A stretch of DNA of 64,000 bases from Promethearchaeota archaeon. Its GTDB lineage: Archaea; Asgardarchaeota; Lokiarchaeia; Sigyniarchaeales; SOKP01. The notes beneath the pieces were generated by a model that was not told the origin of the DNA, searched no databases, and saw only the letters and a list, made by a program, of their open reading frames with translations. Of the stretch, positions 44,111 through 52,285 are shown one piece after another. The position numbers and the translations under genes were made by a program. Within the stretch, counting starts at the first letter, position 1; every line of letters begins with the position of its first letter. The stretch covers positions 1 to 64,000 of the forward strand of contig JABCSY010000001.1 in assembly GCA_018238625.1 (NCBI GenBank), read 5' to 3'.

Positions 44111-44980
44111 ATGATTATGAAAGAAAAAGAAAGGACAGTTGATTTGGCAATAATAGGAGGGACTGGTTCTAATGTCACTCTTGATAATTTAGAAGAAGTA
44201 AAAGTCTATACCCCTTATGGTAGTACCTCAGCAGCGATAGCAATAGGTGATTTTAATGGGAAAAAGATTGCCTATATTCCTCGACATGGCATAGATCATT
44301 CAATTCCTCCTCATAGGATAAATTTCAGAGCAAATATATGGGCTTTAAAAAAATTAGGTGTAAAATTCATCATATCTCCATCAGCTGTTGGATCGTTAAA
44401 AAAAAAGCACAATAAAGAGAAATTTATCTTAGTAGACCAATATATTGACAGAACTAAAAAAAGAGTTGATACCTTTTATGAAAACGGTCAATTATGTCAT
44501 ATTGGACAAGCTGATCCATATTGTGATTATTTAAATAGACTTTTCTTTGAAACAGGAAAAGAATTAAATTTAGACATTCAAAATGGAGGAGTTTACATTT
44601 GTATTGAAGGTCCAAGGTTTTCGACAAGAGCAGAATCAAAAATATTTCGCCAATGGGGAGGGGATATAGTAGGAATGACAAATTATCCCGAAGTTGTTCT
44701 TTCAGCAGAAAAAGAAATTTGTTATTGCTGTATTGCGATGGTTACCGATCTGGATGTGTGGGCAGGCGAGTGCTCAGAATGTGGTATTGTTGAATTTGCT
44801 CAAAAATGTGAAATTTGTGGTGGAACCGTAGATAAGCTATCTGTTAATGTGCCAGAAGTTATAGAAACGATGGGTAAAAATGTTGAAAATTTAAAGAAAT
44901 TACTTGAATTAACTATTCAAAAAATAGATATTGAAAGAGAATGTCCATGTCATCATTCTCTTACAGACGCTCTATTATAG
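44111..44980 (+). CDS. MTAP/purine nucleoside phosphorylase paralogue with inserted zinc ribbon
   Basis: 289 residues. The core matches the MTAP family: LAIIGGTGSN, IPRHGIDHSIPPHRINFRANI, SPSAVGSLK, YICIEGPRFSTRAESKIFRQWGGDIVGMTN and MVTDLDVWAGE. After VTDLDVW, where MTAP normally continues directly into the C-terminal helix, there is an insert with CSEC (Cys 221/224) and CEIC (Cys 233/236), a compact zinc ribbon. The C-terminus also ends with CPCHH. Substrate may be methylthioinosine or another nucleoside rather than methylthioadenosine. Start could be ATG 44111 or ATG 44117. Divergent from mtnP. Confidence 0.85.
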   Translation: MIMKEKERTVDLAIIGGTGSNVTLDNLEEVKVYTPYGSTSAAIAIGDFNGKKIAYIPRHGIDHSIPPHRINFRANIWALKKLGVKFIISPSAVGSLKKKHNKEKFILVDQYIDRTKKRVDTFYENGQLCHIGQADPYCDYLNRLFFETGKELNLDIQNGGVYICIEGPRFSTRAESKIFRQWGGDIVGMTNYPEVVLSAEKEICYCCIAMVTDLDVWAGECSECGIVEFAQKCEICGGTVDKLSVNVPEVIETMGKNVENLKKLLELTIQKIDIERECPCHHSLTDALL

Positions 44981-45014
44981 TATTGTAAAATAAGGTTATT
45001 TATTATTATTATTA

Positions 45015-46451
45015 TTATTCTTTTAGCACTGGATTTCTTGCGGCAATTACTGCGTCTAATCGTCCAATTGACGTGTTATGTGGCGCTGTTTTCAGGAGTT
45101 CTGGTTTATTTAACGCTTCCTCGTAAACCTTCAGCATTGCTTCGATGAATTTATCTAAGGAATGTTTGGATTCTGTTTCTGTCGGTTCAATCATTATTGC
45201 TCCATTTACAATTAAGGGGAAATAAATAGTTGGAGCGTAATAACCATAATCAAGAATTCTTTTAGCAACATCTTCAGTTGTAATATCGTTTGGTAAGTTT
45301 TTATCTGATAAAACAAATTCGTGTTGACACATGCGGTTATAGGGAAGGTCAAATTTCTTTTGTAGCAAGCATTTTAGGTAGTTAGCGTTTAAAACGGCTA
45401 TCTGGCCAACCCGTTTTAACCCATCTGCACCTAAAGAGAGTATATAAGTATATGCCCTTAAGATTATCCCAAAATTACCCCAAAAAGCTTTAATTCGGCC
45501 TATTGATTTATCATTATTCTGTTCGCAAACAATACCTCCATCAGTCGAAATTATACAGGGTTTTGGTAAAAATGGGATAAGTTCATTTATAACACCAATA
45601 GGGCCAGAACCAGGCCCTCCACCACCGTGAGGGGTTGAAAAAGTTTTATGTAAATTCAAATGAACTATATCAAAACCCATATCTCTGGGCCGACAAATTC
45701 CTAACATAGGGTTTAGATTTGCTCCATCGTAATAACATAATCCCCCATGCTTGTGGATGATTCTAGTTATATCTTTAATTTGCCTATCAAAAACACCTAA
45801 GGTGTTAGGATTTGTTAACATGATTCCTGCTACATCACCTTGTTCCATTGCAAATTCAAGATGGTCTAGTGGAACTTCACCGTATTCGTTTGATTGTAAT
45901 TCAATAATTGAAAACCCCGCCATTTTCGCCGACGCAGGGTTAGTGCCGTGAGCCGAATCTGGAACTATAATTTTATCTTTGATAATCCCTTTAGTCTCGA
46001 AATATTTTTTTATTATTAACAAACCAACTAATTCTCCATGCGCTCCAGCTGCAGGTTGTAATGTAAATCCGTCCATACCAGTAATTTCACCTAACGCTAT
46101 TGAAATATTGTATAGTAATTCAAGTGAACCTTCACTTTCATCCTGAAGTGGATGTATTTGCGAAAATTCATTCAATCGTACTGCTATCTCGTTAATTTTT
46201 GGGTTATACTTCATGGTACAAGAGCCTAACGGATAAATTCCGGAATCTACACCGTAGTTTATCGTGCTTAATTTAACATAATGGCGAACTATCTCAACCT
46301 CAGGAACGTCTGGAATTGGAAGTATCTCTCTTAAGAGATTTTCGGGAATGAAGTCCTCAAGTTTTTCTACTTTAATATCTATTTTTGGTATAAAGTTTTT
46401 TTGGGCGCGGTCAACCCCTTTTTCAAAAATCAAAGAATTATTATTATTCAT
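45015..46451 (-). CDS. gcvPB: Glycine dehydrogenase (decarboxylating) subunit 2
   Basis: About 478 residues from ATG 46451, which has a strong GGAGGG ribosome binding site upstream; the longer frame up to 46511 lies wholly inside gcvPA. PLGSCTMKYNPKINE, AAGAHGELVGLL, DSAHGTNPASAKMAGF, and VHLNLHKTFSTPHGGGGPGSGP with the PLP Lys are diagnostic of the P-protein beta chain. With GcvPA it decarboxylates glycine and passes aminomethyl to GcvH. Overlaps the gcvPA end by eight bases. Confidence 0.96.
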   Translation of the reverse strand: MNNNNSLIFEKGVDRAQKNFIPKIDIKVEKLEDFIPENLLREILPIPDVPEVEIVRHYVKLSTINYGVDSGIYPLGSCTMKYNPKINEIAVRLNEFSQIHPLQDESEGSLELLYNISIALGEITGMDGFTLQPAAGAHGELVGLLIIKKYFETKGIIKDKIIVPDSAHGTNPASAKMAGFSIIELQSNEYGEVPLDHLEFAMEQGDVAGIMLTNPNTLGVFDRQIKDITRIIHKHGGLCYYDGANLNPMLGICRPRDMGFDIVHLNLHKTFSTPHGGGGPGSGPIGVINELIPFLPKPCIISTDGGIVCEQNNDKSIGRIKAFWGNFGIILRAYTYILSLGADGLKRVGQIAVLNANYLKCLLQKKFDLPYNRMCQHEFVLSDKNLPNDITTEDVAKRILDYGYYAPTIYFPLIVNGAIMIEPTETESKHSLDKFIEAMLKVYEEALNKPELLKTAPHNTSIGRLDAVIAARNPVLKE

Positions 46452-47802
46452 TTTTTTTTCCCTCCTTTTTGTTATATAGAGCATTCTTAGCCGCATTGAT
46501 AAACTTTTCAATTGATTCGCGAGAATTCATTTCTGTCACACACACTAAAACTATGTTCTCCAAATTTGGAAAATACTTTGAGAGACGAAGGGGAGGGAGC
46601 AAGTTTAATTGCTTGCACTCATGAGTAAAAGCATCAACATCTGGACATTTTACAATAAATTCGTTGTAAGTTGGTTTTTTGTTTAAAATTTCGTAACCAG
46701 GAATTTCGGTTAGTTTGTTTTTAACATAATTAGCTTTTTGAAAGTTTTGGGTTGCGATTTCGCGCAATCCTGTTTTTCCTAAAGATATAATATATATTAA
46801 GGCAGATAATGAACATAATGCTTGGTTTGTGCATATATTTGAACTCGCTTTTTCTCTTCTTATATGTTGTTCACGGGCTTGTAACGTTAGTAAAAATCCC
46901 TCGCGTTCGCCGTTGATTTCCTTTGTTTTGCCAACCAACCTACCGGGCATTTTTCTCAAATATTTTTTCTTTGCTGCAAAAATACCTAATCCAGGACCGC
47001 CAAATGAAGGACTAATTCCAAAAGACTGTCCTTCTGCTACAAATATATCTACATCAGTTTCCCCTGGTGGTTTCAGAACACCTAAACAGGTGGGGTCGGT
47101 CATACATTGTATCAATAAGCAATTAGGAACTTTTTCTTTCACCTTTTTTGCTAACAACGATATATCTTCAATGTCTCCAAAGAAATTTGGACTCTGAAAT
47201 AAAACAGCTGCAATATCTTTGTTTAACTCGTCTATTAATTCATTTTCAGCGATAATTCTAAGATCGATTCCTTGTCCCCAACAATAAGTCTTGACAACTT
47301 CAGAATATTCGGGATGAATGCCTTCTAATAATAATAGACTGTTTTTCCTTGTTATTATAGTTGCCATAATAGCTGCTTCCGCAAGAGCAGTAGATCCATC
47401 GTACATACTCGCATTAGCAACATCCATCTGAGTTAGTCGAGAAATTACGCTTTGATATTCATAGATCGCTTGTAAAAACCCTTGACTAGCTTCTGCTTGA
47501 TAGGGGGTGTATGAAGTATAGAACTCTGTACGACTTATTACAAAATCAACTAAAGAAGGGATGTAATGAAAATAATAACCTGCTCCCAAAAAGGAATTAG
47601 AATAAACTTTGTTCTTTTGAGAAAGTTCTTTTAAGTTTTTCAGAACATCTGGTTCGGATAAGCCTAAAGGTAAATTTAAACTGTTAATAATTAAATCTTT
47701 AGGAATATCTTGAAATAATTCTTCTAAATTATTAACGCCAATAACTTTAAGCATTTCAGTAATAGCTTTATCGTCATGAGGAATAAAATCCAAATTAATC
47801 AA
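46444..47802 (-). CDS. gcvPA: Glycine dehydrogenase (decarboxylating) subunit 1
   Basis: 452 residues, the alpha half of the split P-protein used by archaea and many bacteria. FIPHDDKAITEMLKVIG at the N-terminus, FLGAGYYFHYIPSLVDFVISR, YTPYQAEASQGFLQAIYEYQS, MYDGSTALAEAA and GGPGLGIFAAKK...PGRLVGKT are diagnostic. Third gene of the glycine cleavage operon, between gcvH and gcvPB. Confidence 0.96.
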   Translation of the reverse strand: MINLDFIPHDDKAITEMLKVIGVNNLEELFQDIPKDLIINSLNLPLGLSEPDVLKNLKELSQKNKVYSNSFLGAGYYFHYIPSLVDFVISRTEFYTSYTPYQAEASQGFLQAIYEYQSVISRLTQMDVANASMYDGSTALAEAAIMATIITRKNSLLLLEGIHPEYSEVVKTYCWGQGIDLRIIAENELIDELNKDIAAVLFQSPNFFGDIEDISLLAKKVKEKVPNCLLIQCMTDPTCLGVLKPPGETDVDIFVAEGQSFGISPSFGGPGLGIFAAKKKYLRKMPGRLVGKTKEINGEREGFLLTLQAREQHIRREKASSNICTNQALCSLSALIYIISLGKTGLREIATQNFQKANYVKNKLTEIPGYEILNKKPTYNEFIVKCPDVDAFTHECKQLNLLPPLRLSKYFPNLENIVLVCVTEMNSRESIEKFINAAKNALYNKKEGKKNE

Positions 47803-47852
47803 CTCATACTTCTAAAATTTTAAGAAATAAAATTAAAAATTGGAAAAAAAGT

Positions 47853-48248
47853 TTATTTATTCTCTTCTTCTACTATTTTTTTATAATCTTCAACGGATAA
47901 AAGTTTGTTAATTTCGCTACTATTTGAAAGCTTTATCTTCATCATCCAACCAGTCCCATAAGGGGAAGAATTAATTGATTCGGGGCTTTCTATTATAATA
48001 GCGTTAACTTCAACGATTTCTCCGGATAATGGCATCAGAATTTCTCCAACGGCCTTAACAGATTCAATTTCACCAGCACTACTTTCTTTTTCTAGCATTC
48101 TTCCTATTTCGGGTAATTCAACATAAACTATATCGCCTAATTGATGCTGAGCAAAATCGGTAATGCCTATAGTAGCCGTATCGCCTTCAATTCGCACCCA
48201 TTCATGTGACTTCATATATTTTAAATCATCAGGAAATTCGTATTCCAT
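47853..48248 (-). CDS. gcvH: Glycine cleavage system H protein
   Basis: 131 residues. HEWVRIEGDTATIGITDFAQHQLGDIVYVELPEIG is the typical start. The lipoyl-lysine site is in GEIESVKAVGEI. PYGTGWMMKIKL follows. It shuttles the aminomethyl group between P- and T-protein. Located 28 bases after gcvT and 50 before gcvPA, so all are one operon. Confidence 0.97.
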   Translation of the reverse strand: MEYEFPDDLKYMKSHEWVRIEGDTATIGITDFAQHQLGDIVYVELPEIGRMLEKESSAGEIESVKAVGEILMPLSGEIVEVNAIIIESPESINSSPYGTGWMMKIKLSNSSEINKLLSVEDYKKIVEEENK

Positions 48249-48276
48249 AATTTTTCACTTTTTCTTTGTTGTATAA

Positions 48277-49371
48277 TCACACATTTCTATAAAACGGTGT
48301 AGCAACTACTTTTCCTCTCAAGAACTTATTGCGAATTTCAATTTCAAATTCCGTTCCTACTTCGCTATATTGTTTTTCAACAAGGCCTAAACCAATTGTT
48401 TTCTTAAGTGTAGGTGAATATCCTCCTGAAGTAACGAATCCAATTTCATTACCATTTTTAAAAATTTTATAATGCTCTCTAATAATACCTCTATCCAACA
48501 AATTCAACCCAACAATAGTTAGATCTGTTCCTTCAGATTTTTGTTTTAATAAAGTTTCTTTTCCAATATAATCAATACCCTCTTTAGGTTTGACGAGCCA
48601 AAAAAGTCCTGCTTCAATAGGCGTGATTGAGTCGCTAATTTCGTGACCATATAACGAGTAGGTTGCTTCTAATCTCAACGAATCTCGCGCCCCTAAACCT
48701 GCTGCTGAGGCTCCAGTTTTAATTAAATCATTCCATATTTTCTCAGCATATTTATTATCAAATGAAATTTCAAATCCTCGTTCACCAGTATATCCGGTTC
48801 TAGCTATAAATATTGGAGCCCCGTTTAACATAGTGTGAGCAAAATAAAACCTATTTATCGAAGATAAATCAACATCCACTAATGGTTGGAGATATTCGTC
48901 GGATTTTGGACCTTGAAACGCTAAACGACATCTTTTTGAGGATAAATTAGTAATTTTAACATCTTTACTTCCAATATGCTCGTTTAACCATTGAAAATCT
49001 TTTTCGACATTGCCAGCGTTAACGATCATTCTAAATCGCTCAGGTTCTTCCTCGTAATAAACAAGATCGTCAACAACAGTCCCATTTTCATAACACATAC
49101 ATGAATATTGTCCTTTTGTGGGTTCTAGTAGCTTTAAATCGTTAATCATTACATATTGAAGAAAGGATATTACATCTTTCCCTTCTAACAGGAATTCCCC
49201 CATATGTGAAACATCAAATATACCCGCTTTATTGCGTACCGCTTCGTGTTCTTTTATAATGCTTTCGTACTGCACTGGCATACTAAAACCAGCAAAGTCA
49301 ACCATCCTTGCTCCTAAATTCACGTGAATATTATAAAATGGAGTCTTTTTCAGTTCTTGAATCAAATCCAC
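48277..49371 (-). CDS. gcvT: Aminomethyltransferase (glycine cleavage T protein)
   Basis: 364 residues. VDFAGFSMPVQYESIIKEHEAVRNKAGIFDVSHMGEF, CMCYENGTVVDDLVYYEE, FARTGYTGERGFEIS and GLGARDSLRLEATYSLYGHEI are diagnostic. It transfers the methylene group from GcvH to tetrahydrofolate or, in archaea lacking folate, possibly to H4MPT; the sequence does not tell which. First gene of the operon. The frame opens at GTG 49371, and TTG 49365 is an alternative. Confidence 0.96.
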   Translation of the reverse strand: MDLIQELKKTPFYNIHVNLGARMVDFAGFSMPVQYESIIKEHEAVRNKAGIFDVSHMGEFLLEGKDVISFLQYVMINDLKLLEPTKGQYSCMCYENGTVVDDLVYYEEEPERFRMIVNAGNVEKDFQWLNEHIGSKDVKITNLSSKRCRLAFQGPKSDEYLQPLVDVDLSSINRFYFAHTMLNGAPIFIARTGYTGERGFEISFDNKYAEKIWNDLIKTGASAAGLGARDSLRLEATYSLYGHEISDSITPIEAGLFWLVKPKEGIDYIGKETLLKQKSEGTDLTIVGLNLLDRGIIREHYKIFKNGNEIGFVTSGGYSPTLKKTIGLGLVEKQYSEVGTEFEIEIRNKFLRGKVVATPFYRNV

Positions 49372-49494
49372 ACCTTGTAATGTGTTTATTTTAATACTGT
49401 GAGTATAAAGTACAGAGAATTATTTAAATTTTCAGCCTAAAAAATAAGGGTAATTATATGGGAAAAAAATGGGTGGATGTGTTTATTCCGTTTA

Positions 49495-50022
49495 CTATTC
49501 TTCAACAGCTACTTTAATCAGACTAATTATATCATAGCCTTCTAATTTGTCTCGACCATGTAAACTACCTGTAAGCTCAATAACAAATGCAATCCCCGTT
49601 ACGCTCCCACCTGCCTTTTCTATTAGATCGCAAGATGCTTTTGCAGTTCCTCCAGTTGCTAACAAATCATCAAACAATAACACTTTTTCACCTTCTTCTA
49701 TGGCATCCTTATGCATTTCAATAGTGTCAGTACCATATTCGAGTTCATATGTCTCACTAAATGTCTCAGCGGGTAGTTTTCCTGGTTTCCGTATCAATAC
49801 GAACCCAGCGCCCAATTTATACGCTAAAACTCCGCCCCACACGTAACCTCTAGCTTCGACAGCACAAACTTTCTTGATTCCTTTGTCTTTGAAATGATCT
49901 ATTAGTTTGTCACATGACTCCTTAAAAGAAGCGTGAACCTTACACAAAGTTGTGACGTCTTTAAATTGAATTCCTTTTATTGGAAAATCTGGGACATTCC
50001 TTATATAATCTTCTAAATTCAA
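49495..50022 (-). CDS. apt: Adenine phosphoribosyltransferase
   Basis: 175 residues, apparently starting at TTG 50022. VPDFPIKGIQFKDVTTLC is the Apt N-terminus, VEARGYVWGGVLAYKLG the adenine-binding part, RKPGKLPAETFSETYELEYG the flexible loop and VLLFDDLLATGGTAKA the PRPP-binding motif. It turns adenine plus PRPP into AMP, recycling adenine released by the MTAP enzymes at 43262 and possibly 44111. Upstream of the gcv operon but separated by its own promoter gap. Confidence 0.95.
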   Translation of the reverse strand: MNLEDYIRNVPDFPIKGIQFKDVTTLCKVHASFKESCDKLIDHFKDKGIKKVCAVEARGYVWGGVLAYKLGAGFVLIRKPGKLPAETFSETYELEYGTDTIEMHKDAIEEGEKVLLFDDLLATGGTAKASCDLIEKAGGSVTGIAFVIELTGSLHGRDKLEGYDIISLIKVAVEE

Positions 50023-50241
50023 ATTCTTTCAATTCCTTTTATTGTTAGTTTAAAATATATTATTATTTAAATTAATTAAAAATTATATTTAATTGAATCA
50101 TCCATGCAATTAAAATCTAATAAATCGTATAATAATTAGAAAAAATTAAATAAACATTAATTTATAAAAAATATATTAGACGATTAATTATTTTTAAGAT
50201 TAAATCAATCGTCGCAATATTTTGAACATTAAAAGTATAAC

Positions 50242-50246
50242 GGTGA
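50242..50246 (+). promoter_or_regulatory. Ribosome binding site GGTGA deciding the start of the Rag-like GTPase
   Basis: GGTGA can pair with the archaeal 16S 3' end (UCACC). The last base belongs to an in-frame TGA (50244-50246), and six bases further is ATA 50253, exactly where the GTPase P-loop frame must begin. No ATG, GTG or TTG exists in frame between that TGA and ATG 50301, which lies beyond the P-loop. Confidence 0.5.
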
Positions 50247-50252
50247 AATAAA

Positions 50253-51206
50253 ATAAAAATACTCCTATTTGGCCCTGGTGGTGCGGGTAAAACGTCATTA
50301 ATGCGGACTACTTGTTTAGGTTATAATTTCATGAAAGTACTTAATCTGAAACCTACAAAAGGAGTCTCGAGGGAAAACTTTATATTTAGGGGAATAATGG
50401 AACTTTCCATCTGGGATTTAGGCGGTCAGGAACTTTATATGGAAAGATATTTCTCGGAAAAACAGCGAGAGCTTGTGTTTTCTGAAGTAACAGCTGCAGT
50501 TTTCATGGTTGATTCGGCAGCAGAAGAACCAAAACTAAAAGATACCTTTGGCAAATTCTTGAAATACCTTTTCGAATTTAGTCCTGAAGTAGGAAAAGTA
50601 TACGTCTTATTAAATAAAACTGATCTTCAAGAATCAAAAGAAGATGACATTTATGAACTATTAATTAAAGATCTTACAGACGATTTAAAAAGCAAAATTG
50701 CTTTTACACCTGTATCAGTAAAAGAGGGAAGTGCTCAACATCGATTGATCGAAATACTCGATTATAAAATTCAAGAGAACACATTAGCTTTACAAAGACT
50801 TGGGAAAATACGCCATTTGTTAGACCAATTGAAGATCAATACGCTTTCAGAATTTCTTTTGTTTAACCAACCAGATGGTTTATTAATAGCATCCACAATA
50901 GGAAAATTTGAAAGTCCAAATCTCCAATTCCTCCGTTTTGAAATAGGAAGCCTTGATTCAAATATATATCAAATCTATACAAAGATTATGGAACTTTCAG
51001 ATTCTTCGATTTCTCCTTTAGAATTATCGACAGTTATATATGAGAGCGAACATAACTACATCTTAGTGAAGGAAGTTAGCAATGGATCGGTACTGATGGT
51101 TGTTACTAAAGAGAAATCCATTAGTATTTTTAATACTGTGATGGACGACTTAAATGGCGAAAATTTCCAAAATTTGAAAAAATTCCTTAGTAGGGACGAT
51201 TTTTAA
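50253..51206 (+). CDS. Rag/Gtr1-like GTPase with C-terminal Roadblock-type domain, apparent AUA start
   Basis: 317 residues if begun at ATA 50253. Beginning at the first ATG (50301) would delete the P-loop GPGGAGKTS (residues 7-15). G3 is WDLGGQELYMERYF and G4 is LLNKTDL (about 121). The block WDxGGQ..(Y/F)ME.YF...R...F..V.......VD closely resembles RagA/Gtr1 rather than Rab. After about residue 185 the pattern NTLSEFLLFNQPDGLLIAS...SLDSNIYQIYTKIMEL...NYILVKEVSNGSVLMVVTKE matches a Roadblock fold, as in the Rag C-terminal domain. In eukaryotes Rag GTPases signal nutrient status; a similar role here is only inferred. Its 3' end overlaps the convergent gene by 20 bases. Confidence 0.75.
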   Translation: MKILLFGPGGAGKTSLMRTTCLGYNFMKVLNLKPTKGVSRENFIFRGIMELSIWDLGGQELYMERYFSEKQRELVFSEVTAAVFMVDSAAEEPKLKDTFGKFLKYLFEFSPEVGKVYVLLNKTDLQESKEDDIYELLIKDLTDDLKSKIAFTPVSVKEGSAQHRLIEILDYKIQENTLALQRLGKIRHLLDQLKINTLSEFLLFNQPDGLLIASTIGKFESPNLQFLRFEIGSLDSNIYQIYTKIMELSDSSISPLELSTVIYESEHNYILVKEVSNGSVLMVVTKEKSISIFNTVMDDLNGENFQNLKKFLSRDDF

Positions 51207-52227
51207 CTGATTCTAAATCAATTTTATTAGAAAATAATGTTCTATTAGAATGTTCTTCAATTATAGAAAACAAGTAATTATTTGTATTTTTGATTACAGG
51301 CGTTATAAACAATAATTCTTCTTCTGGAAGGCATTTTTCAACTTTTTCGTTTAATACCTCTTTTTCAAAAAACTCTTTAATGTAAGTAATTCGGATGATG
51401 AGATCGTTGAATTCCTTTTTGCTGTTATTCTTTACTAAAACTTCTATTTCCTGAAAATTGTTAATAATATTTATGTTTGTTATTTTAAATTGATCTTTTA
51501 TTCCTAATTTTTGTTGAACAACTCTATCGTAATCAAATAATCGAATTTTAGAAAACGATTCATTTTGAGCGTCCATAACAATGTGGTCAATATCAATTCC
51601 TTTAAATGTTAAATAAGAAATTGCTTTTTGCAATTTGAAAGAAGTCGCATCAGTTTGTTTAATTACCGATGAAAAATGTTCCTCACAAGTAAGGTTAATT
51701 ATTGCTTTTATTTCTTCTTTTATTTGGTCTCCTTTTTTTATTACATTGATTAATTTTTCCGTTTTAATAACTTCCAGTTTCGCAATTTCTGACTCTATTA
51801 CCTGATAAAGCGTATTTTCAAATTGATCGATTATTTTTTTCGTTAATAAATTTATTAATTCGCCCCCAAAAACATCTAAATCTGTTGGCAACACAAGTAT
51901 CAACACAACAATTTCACCCCTTTTTTGGAAAGACCCTGCTCTTCTTTTGACCCTTTTAGATTCAACAATAAATTTCTTCGCAAAATACATATTATTACTG
52001 TATTCTAAATCAATTCGGTTAATTGTAGTTTTATCTTTAAGCTCTAAAAACCAAATTGGATGGTATCTTATAAGATGCATTTTTCCTGAGTCATCATCTA
52101 GCGCGTTTTCTGGACAAATAAGAAGTGGGACATGGCCTATAGTCTCATCAAAATAAAACAAAAGAGTCTCACATAATTCCTTAAATGGACAATCTGTATT
52201 GGCGTTATTTAAGCGATTTTCTTCCAA
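51187..52227 (-). CDS. Uncharacterised protein, possible longin-like N-terminal domain
   Basis: 346 residues, no membrane segment. The N-terminal 140 residues (CETLLFYFDETIGHVPLLICPE, then IWFLELK, EIVVLILVLPTDLDVFGGELINLLTKKIIDQFENTLYQVIESE) form strand-helix alternation that resembles longin/Roadblock-like GTPase-binding folds seen in Asgard proteins; this is an impression, not a match. The central part is helical and the C-terminal 110 residues look like a beta-sandwich (ITNINIINNFQEIEVLVKNNSKKEFNDLIIRITYI). It is convergent with and overlaps the Rag-like gene by 20 bases. Confidence 0.6.
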   Translation of the reverse strand: MEENRLNNANTDCPFKELCETLLFYFDETIGHVPLLICPENALDDDSGKMHLIRYHPIWFLELKDKTTINRIDLEYSNNMYFAKKFIVESKRVKRRAGSFQKRGEIVVLILVLPTDLDVFGGELINLLTKKIIDQFENTLYQVIESEIAKLEVIKTEKLINVIKKGDQIKEEIKAIINLTCEEHFSSVIKQTDATSFKLQKAISYLTFKGIDIDHIVMDAQNESFSKIRLFDYDRVVQQKLGIKDQFKITNINIINNFQEIEVLVKNNSKKEFNDLIIRITYIKEFFEKEVLNEKVEKCLPEEELLFITPVIKNTNNYLFSIIEEHSNRTLFSNKIDLESVKNRPY

Positions 52228-52285
52228 TTTAAGTCAACCTCTTCTATATTAGATTAATTACATTTAATTTTTATGATTTTTAACG

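Noticed and set aside
45000-45019. Run of about six TAT/ATT repeats at the 3' end of gcvPB
   Set aside because: Short trinucleotide run in an A/T-rich spacer next to the stop codon; no evidence of function.
49372-49494. Glycine riboswitch upstream of gcvT
   Set aside because: The gap is only about 120 bases, A/T-rich, with no paired aptamer elements visible.
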